Shown here piece by piece: positions 1 through 34,705 of a stretch of DNA of 64,000 nucleotides; within the stretch, counting starts at the first letter, position 1; the number at the start of each line of letters is the position of its first letter. The notes beneath the pieces are model-generated. The model saw only the letters and a list, made by a program, of their open reading frames with translations, ran no database searches and was not told the origin of the DNA. The stretch is from contig NC_056410.1 of the NCBI RefSeq assembly GCF_905147365.1, forward strand, positions 4,129,501-4,193,500, written 5' to 3'. Both the position numbers and the translations under genes were made by a program. The stretch is from Aricia agestis (Eukaryota > Arthropoda > Insecta > Lepidoptera > Lycaenidae).

Positions 1-700
1 TAAGAACGGATGTTTTTTGTTCTTCTTCTGGTGCCACCTCAGACGTAATGCCCTAGGCAATTGCTTAATTTGATTAAGGGTTAATCCGTCACTGGATATG
101 ATACAAAAACTGTAAGATTTAATGGCGTATGGTCTCATCTTACCTGATAGAGACAATGACACATGCTCCGCAGTTGCGGTGGGAACTTTTTTGCGGAGCC
201 GATGATTCTATCAAACACCTCCTTAGTGAGGTCTATAAGATTTGATCGGTTCACCTCTATATCTTGACTTGGATCCAATCTGTTGGTAAATCAATTTAAT
301 TTAAGTTTATTTCATTGTATAAAGCAGCCGTCAGCAACAGGCGGACCGCGAAAGGCCGAATCTCGGACCGCAAAATATTGTAACGTATTTTATACCAAAT
401 ACATCGATGAGGTATAATAATAGCTCCCACACCGGTTTCGGTGACGGTGGCCGGATTCATTGAAACCAGGCCAGCTACGCAGGAGTAATTTTATAGTGCC
501 CAAGTGTGTGCGCAGTACACAAGAGCACCCTCTATTCCTTTACTCTCATAACTCAGTAGGACGGAAGGCCGACACGACCGGCGAGAGATCAGGCGCAGGA
601 CCGACTTTTTACATGCCCATCCGACGCATGGATCATCTTACTTGTCAGACAATCAGGTGATCAGCCTGCATTGTCCTAACCAAACTTGGAAATAACGTTT

Positions 701-779
701 CCAACGCGGGAATCGAACCCACGACCTCCGACTCCTCCGAGTCAAGAGCCGCGCTCTCTACCACTAGACCACGGAGGCG
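701..779 (-). repeat. tRNA-like sequence (tRNA pseudogene or SINE head)
   Basis: On the minus strand it reads GCCTCCGTGGTCTAGTGGTAG and later GTGGGTTCGATTCCC, which are good A-box and B-box (T-arm) sequences of a tRNA. The acceptor strands do not pair (GCCTCCG against CGTTGGA), and a duplication GGAGTCGGAG disrupts the anticodon arm. A degenerate tRNA or the 5' end of a tRNA-derived SINE is more likely than a working tRNA gene. Confidence 0.6.
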
Positions 780-1849
780 TTAGATGAGGTATACCGTATA
801 TGTATACCTTTATTTTTTAATCTACATAGGACAAGACGTGTGTTTTTTTCTGGACTTCGTTAAAATTTTCCCACAGTATCCGGACCCCACCTAAAACTAC
901 TCGCTGACCCCTGGTATAAAGCCTCCACTCTAATATATTAATTGCGAAAGTATTATAAACGCGAAGATCTGCTTGTCTTACCACTTCTATCAGTTTACGA
1001 TTAAATTAATAATCCGATTTTGATGAGATTTAGTATAAAAATATTGTATATATGTACGATATTACCACACGATTGTCAAATTGCTGCGCAACAACGCCTA
1101 TGAGTTACGGTATAAAGTAAACGACATTAACTGATTGTATAATGTATATACCTGTTTCAAGCTATATATGTCGTACGAGGATTTGATAAATCGAATTATC
1201 GCGAAAATTCTAGGGACTTCGCGAAAACACGGATAATGGAGATTGTCCATTTTTTTAAATTTTGCTCATTACAAAAACATTTCGAGGAATAAGGTCAGTG
1301 ATCGTTTTTCGGTATATAAACGAAAAAAATACCCATTACTTACTTATATTTTTGAACAAATATGTTTAACCTTTGTTTGACCTTCAATGGCGTTAAATTA
1401 GCAATAAATTCGACCAACATTACGTTTAGAACTTTTGGTAAGCTTCTCGTATCAGCTTTCACATAATGAGAACTTGCATTTGACGAACCAGCCATTATAA
1501 ATAAGATTGAAAGGAAATTTAAAACATACTGCAGAGGTCAATTGGCGGCCGATGATGACGTCAGAGCGAAACTTTAAAAATTTATTGAGAAAAAACTAGC
1601 CAATGAATTTCAAAATTATTTAATTTATATTCTTAAAATACAGTATTTTAACGGAAAAAAATATAAAAAGTACATGTGATTTTTTTTGGACAATGCCCAT
1701 TAGACAATGGTGATTACATTTTTTACTGTGTTAGTAGTAGTGTTTTCGCGAAAACGAAAAAAATTACGAAAATAAAAAATAAATAAAATAAAAAATGTTT
1801 TATTTCTGAGTAAATTTGAATCAAATTTTTTCAGAATGTCTACCTGATG

Positions 1850-1924
1850 CCTACCACCGGTTCGGGAACTACCCCGGCGAGAAGAACCGGCGTAAGAAAC
1901 TCGCACGGGTTCCACTTTTTACCA
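1850..1924 (+). repeat. Dispersed repeat, copy A
   Basis: Contains GCCTACCACCGGTTCGGGAA followed by CGTAAGAAACTCGCACGG. A second same-orientation copy lies at 57945-58022. This motif is frequent in lepidopteran genomes; the parent element is not certain. Confidence 0.6.
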
Positions 1925-2056
1925 AAAAAGTGAGAGAAAAATTATTCTTTTAAAATAAAGTTTACAATTTTGTAACTTAATATTATATACAATGTCAACA
2001 TACATAATTGTAAGTCATAATATAATAATGTAGAAGTAGCCTTGCAAGAAGCCATC

Positions 2057-2416
2057 CTACTCCCAAGATGTGCCATCTTCTATGAAATCATTGACCTTAT
2101 AATAAGCTTTGGCACACAAACGCTCTTTGACTACTTTTTTAAATTTATTAATGGAAAGATTTTGAACGTTTTCTGGGATTTTATTGTAAAGGCGTATACA
2201 TTGACCTTTAAAAGATTTACTGACTTTACTAAGTCTGATCACTGGCATGTCCAGCTTGTGCTTATTTCTAGTATTTCTACAGTGAATGTCACTTTTAACT
2301 TTAAATTTATTTATATTTTTTCTAACATATATTACATTATCCAAAATGTATTGAGAAGCAACAGTTAGAATACCAATTTCTTTAAATTTATCTCTCAGAG
2401 ATTCTAAAGCAGACAT
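2057..2416 (-). pseudogene. Non-LTR retrotransposon ORF2, C-terminal fragment
   Basis: A 119-residue ORF beginning MSALESLRDKFKEIGI. Segments such as NTRNKHKLDMP, GQCIRLYNKIPENVQNL and AYYKVNDFIEDGTSW are typical of the extreme C-terminus of arthropod non-LTR retrotransposon ORF2, after the reverse transcriptase. Reverse transcriptase and endonuclease are absent, so this is a 5'-truncated insertion. A 34-nt piece of the same family is at 30290-30325. Confidence 0.7.
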
Positions 2417-2474
2417 TTTATAAATAGAACGTAATCGTTATTATTATCGAAAAAAATCACTGATTGGTCGGTTT

Positions 2475-2542
2475 AAGCGCCCTACAACAATATATTCTCT
2501 GATTGTTCAACCAATCAGAGAATATGTTGTTGTAGGGCGCTT
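2475..2542. repeat. Near-perfect hairpin, 31-bp arms
   Basis: Arms 2475-2505 and 2512-2542 are inverted copies with one mismatch around a 6-nt loop. They contain GCGCCCTACAACAA and CTCTGATTG. This looks like a small foldback MITE or a recombination product. Confidence 0.75.
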
Positions 2543-2954
2543 GACGTTTTAAATGTCAATTCATTGTCACGCGTTGTTTTGTTTGTGGTTGTTTTTGTAA
2601 GCGAGCTAGCTAGTAGTAGATTTTTGATATATTTTAATGTGTTTAAAGTTGCAGTTGGACTTGAAAAATAGTGCGAAAAGTTATCTAATAGTGTGTCTGT
2701 AAATACAAAATGACTGATACAAGTGAAATTAGTGCTGAAAGTTCAACAGAACCAGAAACTAATTCTGAGGTTATAGTTGAGATGAGAAAAAGGTTAAATA
2801 ATAAGTAAAGTTCCTATGAAGTGGCATTATCATTACCCATTATAATTCTATGGTATAATACCTCAATAAGGCAATCAGAATAAGAGTTGGCCTGTAAGCA
2901 AAAATCAAGCCAATCAGCGTTAAGAATGTGCAATGGCAACTCGCGTTTTCCCAA

Positions 2955-3135
2955 TTATTATTTTTAACAAATAATTAAAACCGACTTCCAAGGTAAAAAC
3001 AATAATAATATGAACTAAAAAGTATTAAATAACTCTTACACTATTATAGAGTAAGAGTTATTTAATACTTTTTAGTTCATATTATTGTTGTTTTTACCTT
3101 GGAAGTCGGTTTTAATTTTTTGTTAAAAATAATAA
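2955..3135. repeat. Long hairpin, 85-bp arms
   Basis: Arms 2955-3039 and 3051-3135 are inverted copies around an 11-nt spacer. Each arm carries ACCGACTTCCAAGG, the terminal motif of a common repeat also seen at 4000, 6800 and 30071. It is probably two head-to-head repeat ends. Confidence 0.75.
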
Positions 3136-3259
3136 TTTCACTCTTTTTAGTAAATAACCACTACGAATGTTAACTATTCACATTATGTTACTGTAAGCGT
3201 AATTGTGGTAATTGCTTGCAGTTATCTAAGCGATGCTGCAATTTAAAAACTTTTATCTT

Positions 3260-4015
3260 TAAAGGTTCAGGAGTTCTGTTCAGTGCCTTTGGACCAAGAG
3301 ACACCTTCGTATGAACTTTCTCTTATTCGTAACATAAAGTTACTAGAAACAACATTTTAACCACTGAGTATTTTGATAAATTTCAAGGATTTCCCTCGAT
3401 TGCTCATAGATCCCAATTCCCATCATCAGCTCACCACTTTCGTAATTATTATACAAAATCAAGATTATATCCCATACAACAACACAAGAATTTTGAAAAT
3501 CGGTCCACAAACAGCGAAATATTCATCAAAAACATCTGCTTCGATGCAAAATATCACGAAAAGCATCAATGATTGGGTCATAATGTGATGACCCATGGCA
3601 TAATTATGATTTTGATGATGATGATCAAATAAATTGATGTGTTGGCTTATGCTTTCAGTTGTTTAAACAACGCCGAAATCCCCGAACCTGTATCTATAAG
3701 GATTCAAAAGTTCTGTTGGGTACCTTCGCATCCAGGGTATGACCTGGTGCGAATGCTTCAGAAAAAATTGAAATCACTATATGTTTTAATACAAATTTCA
3801 AGGAGTCCCCTCGATTCCTCCAGGATCCCATCATCAGATCACCACTTTTGTGAACATGGTACCAAATTCGAGTTAAACCCTATACAACACAAAAAGAATT
3901 TTGAAAACCGGATCACAAATGGCTGAGTTATCGTTGAACATACAAAAAAAAAAAAAAAAAAAGATACATACAGCCGAACGTATAACCTCCTCCTCTTTGG
4001 AAGTCGGTAAAAAAA
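3260..4015 (-). repeat. Two diverged tandem copies of a dispersed repeat ending in CCGACTTCCAA
   Basis: The segments 3260-3600 and 3690-4010 share phrases such as TTTCAAGGA..CCCTCGATT and ATCATCAG.TCACCACTTT. On the minus strand the second starts with the CCGACTTCCAA motif. Related copies lie at 6590-6820 and 30071-30290. No coding capacity. Confidence 0.55.
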
Positions 4016-4222
4016 CCTAACTTTTTTCAGGAATATTGAAAAATATAAATAGCATTATCTAATTATCCGTGTTTTCGCGAAATCCCTAGAATTTTCGCGA
4101 TAATTCGATTTATCAAATAATCCTATGACATATATATGATAAAAATAAGTGTATATAAGTATATTTTGTATACTAGTATAAGAACTATATGATAAAGAGC
4201 AAGCGACAAATTTTGATAATAC

Positions 4223-28791
<24,569 letters not shown>

Positions 28792-29679
28792 TGTGATTAA
28801 AATATACAAAAGTAAATACGTTTCTTATAAACTAAATAAATTTAAACACTGACCAAAATTAAAAACAACTCCATTTTTAGATTGTTTCGATTTTTGTTTT
28901 TTTTTTTTAATTTCCTTCTTCGTCTTGTTTTTTTTCTTATTATGGCACTTTGGCTATTTAACCATGGCCAGTCCCAGTGTCGATTATATTATGGCGGGAA
29001 AACAATATTCTTACTATAGACTTATAATATACTGTCGTATAGACCACCTAACAACCCGAAAATGCGCGACGAATTTCGATCTGTCAATGTGTGCGTGTGT
29101 TAGTGATGTATATTTTACTATCGATAGTATAGTCTGTTCGAGTTATTTTACCTGAGTTTCTATGAGAAATAAATAATATGCAACGATTTGATTTTAGCCA
29201 AAAGGCCTAGAAGCGTTTAAACCAATAAAATACTTTAAATACTTAACTTATAACGATCTTTGTTCGAAGTACTCAGAGCCAATTCACATTGACAGGAGGC
29301 AGAGTGACAAGGCTTGACAAGGCTTACGGCAAGAGAGAGTGAGCCCCCTCCATCAAACAACCCGCTTTATATACAATACCAATGACGTGTCACTCCGCCC
29401 CGCGTCTGACTAGGTACCCAGGATTTGCATCTAATATCATACGAGTAAACACAATGATTTGTAGTTACAATCATCCTGAAAATCATCATAAATCAAGTAT
29501 TCAATTATTAGATTTTTAATAATAAATCATTTATTTTTTGTAACAAAAGTATCATAACCGGAAACCTTAATTAATATTGTCTGTTTAAAGATAAAATGTT
29601 ATAATATTATATATTTTGTCGTCCAAATATCATTAATTTATTAAATAAGGACCTTTGTTACCATAAATAATTATTTCTT
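28792..29679. other. Nf1 upstream region
   Basis: Holds the presumed Nf1 5' untranslated region and promoter. No TATA box or other element could be assigned with confidence. A 76-residue ORF at 28925-29155 shows no protein-like features. Confidence 0.4.
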
Positions 29680-29886
29680 TTAAGACTTATTGAAATAATA
29701 GCCATTCATATTCATAAATATGTTAAAAAACGGATAATATCTCACACGGCCATTCTGACCGACATTTCGTTCTCGAAGTGTTTTTAATAACTTTTCTGAA
29801 AAGGAAAAATCTAAGTCCTGAAAAGTAAAAGTCAAAGTCCAATTAGTCCTCGGGCTGTCATGATCAATCCCATTACTTGTTGCCAT
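29680..29886 (-). CDS. Unrecognised short ORF
   Basis: 68 residues, MATSNGIDHDSPRTNW to NMNGYYFNKS. The composition (SEKLLKTLRERNVGQNGRVR) is protein-like and the ORF stands alone in AT-rich sequence, but no family is recognised. It could be a terminal exon or chance. Confidence 0.25.
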   Translation of the reverse strand: MATSNGIDHDSPRTNWTLTFTFQDLDFSFSEKLLKTLRERNVGQNGRVRYYPFFNIFMNMNGYYFNKS

Positions 29887-30289
29887 GTAATGTCAAAGTT
29901 GATTCATCAGTCAATAATATACACATAACACATTATAAAGTTACTTATTTATTACTCAGGTAAAATCTATCTGGTAAATCAGCCCTTACATTGAAAGTAA
30001 ACAACACACTATACTAGTATATTATATTTTATTCCTAATATCATAATATTTTTTATTACAATTATTTTTAACCGACTTCCAAACAGGAGGAGTCAAGACG
30101 TTCGGCTCTGGATATATTTTTTATGTATGTTCAACGATTACTCCGCCGTTTATGAACCGATTTTCAAAATGTTTCTTTTGTTGTACCTTGTATTGTTTCG
30201 AGTAGGTATCATGTTCACAAAAGTGGTGGTCTGGTGATGGAAACCATGAGAAACCGAGGTGACTCCTTGATATTCAAATGGGAACATAT

Positions 30290-30325
30290 GGTCCCAGAAA
30301 ACGTTCAAAATCTTTCGATTAATAA
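30290..30325 (+). repeat. Small LINE ORF2 fragment
   Basis: The plus strand reads VPENVQNLSINN, matching IPENVQNLSINK of the LINE fragment at 2057-2416 with about three mismatches in 34 nt. Confidence 0.55.
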
Positions 30326-30399
30326 CCTTCTTGGGATTCCAACCAATACGCCCAATTAATTTCAGCCATTTTCCTCTTATTAGAGGATCTTGAGGGAAT
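30326..30399 (-). pseudogene. THAP zinc-finger domain exon fragment
   Basis: After acceptor TTTTACAG the frame reads FPQDPLIRGKWLKLIGRIGW then NPKK, closely matching the middle of a THAP domain (FPKDPxLRxxWLxxIGR..W.P). The flanking C2 and CH halves were not found, and the following sequence is a LINE fragment, so this is probably an exon remnant. Confidence 0.45.
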
Positions 30400-30417
30400 C
30401 TGTAAAACAAACGATTA

Positions 30418-31460
30418 TCTACACTACTATTATAAAGAGGAAAGATTTGATTTTTTGTTTGTTTGTTTGTTTGAGTCGAATAGGCTCCGAAACTACTGGA
30501 CCGATTTGAAAAATTCTTTTACCATTGGAATCCTGCATTATTTCTGCTGAACATAGGCTAATTTTTATTTTGGAAAAATATAAGGTTCCGTAAGATATTT
30601 GGGATTTTCGGACGCAAGGTTTAAAAAATCAACCAGAAAAGTTACTTATTTTGCGTACGCTGCCTAAACTATAAAAGATAGAGGCATAAAATGTGCTAAG
30701 TAATTATAGATCTTTTAAATATCTACAAAAAAGTCCGCGACACACTATACCTATCTATGTTGAGTGAGGCACAATAACCATTTTTTTATTAAAAAATCTA
30801 TAATTTTTTTTGGACTATATTTAAATGCGTTTATTTAAATCATGCTATTGACCCTTATCAAAATAAATTATTTCATCACTAAGTACAGTTAATGTAGATA
30901 ATATTTGGTCTTTGAATGATTAAAATTGGACGTTTGGTTTTAATGTTATGGCGAAATTAAAATATTACGATTTCTGCTGCACGTAGTGAATTGGGCGTCA
31001 AGGCGCGATGCGCGGGTGTGCGTGCGGTAGGGGAGAGATTTAATTATCAGTGCCACAGACTCGCCCGGAGAGTCCACGTAAATATTACCTCGATCGTGGG
31101 AATCGCAGACACAATAGATTTTCAATAGTTATGCGACAGCCGGGTGCTGCTTTATTGATTTGATATAGACTATCGTGCTTCATTATTATAATCCTAATTT
31201 CAAAAAAGCTTTAAAAGTTATGACTACGAAAGTAATATTTTTAGAACTTTTTAAAATAAGTTTTGAATGATTATTATTTTTGATTGCTATTATAATTAAT
31301 TAATTTCTTTAACTATAAATCTCCAATAGCGGCAGCCGGCTGCCAGCATAACAATTGAAGATCTATTGTGTCTGCGATACCCACGATGCCGATGCACGAT
31401 GGAAGTATTAATGCATATTTTTTAATCCACACTATTTCTGCTGAATATAGGCTATATTTA
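30418..31460 (+). mobile_element. 5' part of a non-autonomous Helitron
   Basis: Starts TCTACACTACTATTATAAAG after an A, and is collinear with the minus strand of 55321-56698 for about 1 kb, up to GCTGAATATAGGCTATA. The 3' end (CTAG) is missing. It includes the internal inverted segments around GCAGACACAATAGAT. Confidence 0.85.
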
Positions 31461-31654
31461 ATGAGAGAAAAAAGGGAACCGTATTAAGATGAAGTGGTAG
31501 AGTGCGCATCGCGTTTCTGAGGGGGTGAGGTATGAAGCGTGGCGGGAGCATGCGCGGGGCAACCATCTTCCGCCCCGCGCTTTCTATGCGCACGCCTGGT
31601 AGTAGGTGCGTAGCGTAGAGGCAGCGGCGACCGGGCATGCGAGTTCAATATTTT

Positions 31655-32400
31655 ACCCTCTTATTATCTTGTTTTAGACAAAATTTTTCCTTAGTAGGCA
31701 TAAATGAGAATAAGGGTCGTCGCACACTTGACCGGGTATAGTTTTTTTTTTTTTATTAAATAAGGGGGCAAACGAGCAAACGGGTCACCTGATGGTAAGC
31801 AACTACCGTCGCCCATGGACACTCGCAACATCAGAAGAGCTGCAGGTGCGTTGCCGGCCTTTTAAGAGGGAATACGCTCTTTTCTTGAAGGTTTGCAGGT
31901 CGTATAGGTAAGGAAATACTGCTGGTGACAGTTCATTCCAGAGTTTTACAGTGCGCGGCAGAAAGTTATGCGAAAAACGCACTGTGGAAGACTGCCACTC
32001 ATCAAGGTGATGAGGATGGTATGTTTTTCGCGTGGGACGATGGCGAAAAGTTGCAGGTGGTATGATTCCGAACAATTCCTCAGAGCACTCCCCGTGATAC
32101 AACCGATAGAGGATGCAGAGTGAAGCTACATCTCGGCGTAATTCCAAGGGGTCCAAGCTGTTTGAAACACTTTTACTTGTTATTGGTATTATATTGTTTT
32201 TGAAAAAAAAATTCCTTAGTTGGTATTGTATGAATAGAAATAAGGGTCACCGTACACTTGACCGGGTATCGGTATCGGTATTATCTTGTTTGAAACACTT
32301 TTTAACCTCAGTAGGTATGAATGAGTAAAAATGAGAATAAAGTTTACCGTACATTTGATGTACACACTTATCGGTTGATTGTACAAGAGAATACCGATAC
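31655..32400 (+). repeat. Left satellite arm
   Basis: Units contain CTCAGTAGGTATGAATGAG and AATAAGGGTCACCGTACACT, CCGGGTATCGGTAT. Interrupted by the LINE fragment at 31741-32172. Confidence 0.8.
31741..32172 (-). mobile_element. 5'-truncated copy of the 35.9-kb LINE
   Basis: Encodes the last 117 residues of ORF2 (MDPLELRRDVASLCILYRLY ... SVHGRR) with the 3' end and poly(A) on the left. The truncation point shares TGTTTGAAACACT with the satellite array it entered, suggesting a microhomology junction. Confidence 0.9.
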
Positions 32401-32724
32401 TTACCTCATTAGTTACCGATTCCAAATTGTCTCGAATGCTTCCGTACGCTCACAGATGCTCTTTAGTGCTGGGCCCAGACCCGTAGCCGTAGCCCATACC
32501 TATCCCTAATTCCCGACTTAAAGTCTATGCTAGTATGTATAGGCCGCGCATTGAACGTGAGTAAACTAATCCCTGGCTAACTTCAGGCAGATTCTTTTTA
32601 CAAACAAACAAACATAAATAAATGAATGAATGATATTCAAGTACAAGCCTACTTGGCATACGTTATGAGATATTATGTCATATTTATTAGGTTATTATGT
32701 CAGAGTATACAATAGTCAATTTAT

Positions 32725-33733
32725 TTATAAAAATATAAACATTCCACGTATTTGTCGCGAGTCTAGTAAATGACTGTTGTTGCATTTAAATAATGATTCA
32801 TGATCCATTTCTTTCAATTGCTTGAAAAAATAACCGATGTCCACGATTCTCCTGCCACTGCATTCCTCAAATTTTTGTCCCTCCTCAGGAAGTATGACAA
32901 AATCATCGTCAAAATTATCCGTGGACCTGAAAGGTAAATTCACCATATATATTTTAAATAAGTCAACAATAAAATATTATTGACTTGAGCATTTATATCT
33001 AGCTATTTTAATAATTATTAGTAAGACTAAATTGAACGTACAACACATACAATAAACTCCCACCTTTATCCCGTCGGGTTAGGCAAAGGATTCAAGGAAT
33101 AACTACCGATATTTATAATACAAACAGGCTTTGACACTCACTCCAGAGGAGTTGCTGGACGTAAGGCATTTGAAATGGATGATAGTAGGTACTCAGGATC
33201 AGGATGAAGTTCCATTGGTGTTGTTTGGTCAGGTAATGTTTGATTTCTGCAATGTAAGTACATAAAGTCATCATTTACTTTAGTTAGCATCATAATATAA
33301 TACATAATACCATCATTTATTTTAGCCATTGAAGCCTAGATTCATGAATTTATTGTAGTTTGTTGTGTACAATTTTCCGACGTTTCGGGTTCTTTGCAGA
33401 CCCCATGGTCGCGGTAGTTCTGCAAAGTACCCGAAACGTCGGAAAATTGTAAAATGTTAAAATAAACGAGTAAATATCCGTGTAAAATATAGTAATAAAA
33501 CATAATATTATCTCACCATCGACACCTATACTCATGCATTCTATGTTTTGATAAATGAGTTATTCTTACCCTGTTGAATGTATGCTAGACGTGGATGGAA
33601 CTTGAACATGGTCCTCTGAACTCATTTTTGTAATTGCTCTGTTCCGCTCGCAAGACGTGGATGGCATTAGGTTAGCATACTCGGGAGTAAGTTCCATTGG
33701 TGTTGTAAACGTTGTAATCAATATTATAAACAT
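32725..33733 (-). CDS. Three-exon gene resembling the N-terminal region of Mutator-like transposases
   Basis: Exons 33570-33733, 33142-33246 and 32725-32926 join with canonical GT-AG sites (donors GTAAGA, GTGAGT) and matching phases, giving about 156 residues to the TAA at 32725. TTPMELTPEYANL in exon 1 is echoed by TTPMELHPDPEYLL in exon 2. The last exon carries GRRIVDIGYFFKQLKEMDHE then SLFKCNNSHL, which I recognise as the segment opening many insect Mutator-like transposase proteins. The rest of a transposase is absent. The start (ATG at 33733, or 33697) is uncertain. It lies centrally between the inverted satellite arms. A hairpin (33368-33451) sits in the first intron. Confidence 0.55.
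33368..33451. repeat. Hairpin with 33-bp arms
   Basis: TACAATTTTCCGACGTTTCG..TTTGCAGA and its inverse TCTGCAAAG..CGAAACGTCGGAAAATTGTA, 17-nt loop. Similar hairpins are frequent in lepidopteran genomes. Confidence 0.85.
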
Positions 33734-34010
33734 TGTAATCAATGTTTTCTTTCTTTGTATATAATTATTATTATTTATTTATACACTAATTTTATTTGAA
33801 TTTATTCGCCGTCGACACCTATATTAATACATAATAAATTATGTGTAAGTCTCACCCTTGTAAAACTTGAACAGAATTATCTGAACATTTTTTTTTATAT
33901 TTTGTTGCACAACCATAGCTCGATATCTGTAAGAAACATAATAACATTCTTCTTCATTCTATCTCTTCGGTCTTCAAAAGCAAAATACACATTACCATCC
34001 TATTTGTTAG

Positions 34011-34705
34011 GAGTCCCTAAATACTCATTCATACCTACTAAGGAAACAATTGTGTCAAAAAAATATTATAAGTACCGATACCCAGTCACGTGTACGGTGA
34101 CCCTTATTTCTACTCATTCATACCTACTGAGGAAAAAAATAGTCTAAAACAAGATAATACCGATACCGATACCAGATCAAGTGTGCGGTGATGCTTATTC
34201 TTATTTCTACTAATTCATGCCTACAGAGGAAAAGAATAGTCAAAACAAGATACCCAATACCCATACCGGTACCCGGTCAAATATGCGGTGACCCTTATTC
34301 TTATGCCTACTGAGGAAAAAAATAACGTCAAAAAAGAAGATAATACCGATACTCAGTCAAGTGTACGGTGACCCTTATTTCTACTCATTCATACCTACTG
34401 AGGCAAAAAATAGTCTAAAACAAGATAATACCGATACCGATACCAGATCAAGTGTGCGGTGATGCTTATTCTTATTTCTACTAATTCATGCCTACAGAGG
34501 AAAAGAATAGTCAAAACAAGATACCCAATACCCATACCGGTACCCGGTCAAATATGCGGTGACCCTTATTCTTATGCCTACTGAGGAAAAAAATAACGTC
34601 AAAAAAAAAGATAATACCGATACTCAGTCAAGTGTACGGTGACCCTTATTTCTACTCATTCGTATCTAATGAGGAAAAAAACTAACTAAAAAAAGATAAT
34701 ACCGA
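34011..34705 (-). repeat. Right satellite arm with 271-bp higher-order repeat
   Basis: Inverted relative to the left arm. Basic units of roughly 90 bp are organised in a nearly identical 271-bp higher-order unit: 34111-34381 and 34382-34650, both starting TACTCATTCATACCTACTG. Confidence 0.85.

Larger units (their letters stand above)
1163..4136. mobile_element. Candidate DNA element with 75-bp terminal inverted repeats
   Basis: Positions 1163-1237 and 4062-4136 are inverted copies of each other with only a few mismatches, including the shared core TTTGATAAATCGAATTATCG. The 2.97-kb span holds a LINE fragment, hairpins and SINE-like repeats but no transposase, so it would be a non-autonomous or decayed element. 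No target-site duplication was identified. Confidence 0.5.
1..4222. other. Partial Nf1 intron filled with repeats
   Basis: No further Nf1 exon was recognised left of exon 28. The stretch holds a tRNA-like sequence, an inverted-repeat-bounded element, a LINE fragment, two long hairpins and two copies of a common repeat. Short ORFs at 460-660 and 3373-3926 show no protein-like features. Confidence 0.7.

Noticed and set aside
701..779. Functional tRNA gene
   Set aside because: The acceptor stem does not pair and the anticodon arm carries a duplication.
34011..34705. CRISPR-like array
   Set aside because: This is eukaryotic DNA; the units are long, contiguous and diverged without unique spacers.
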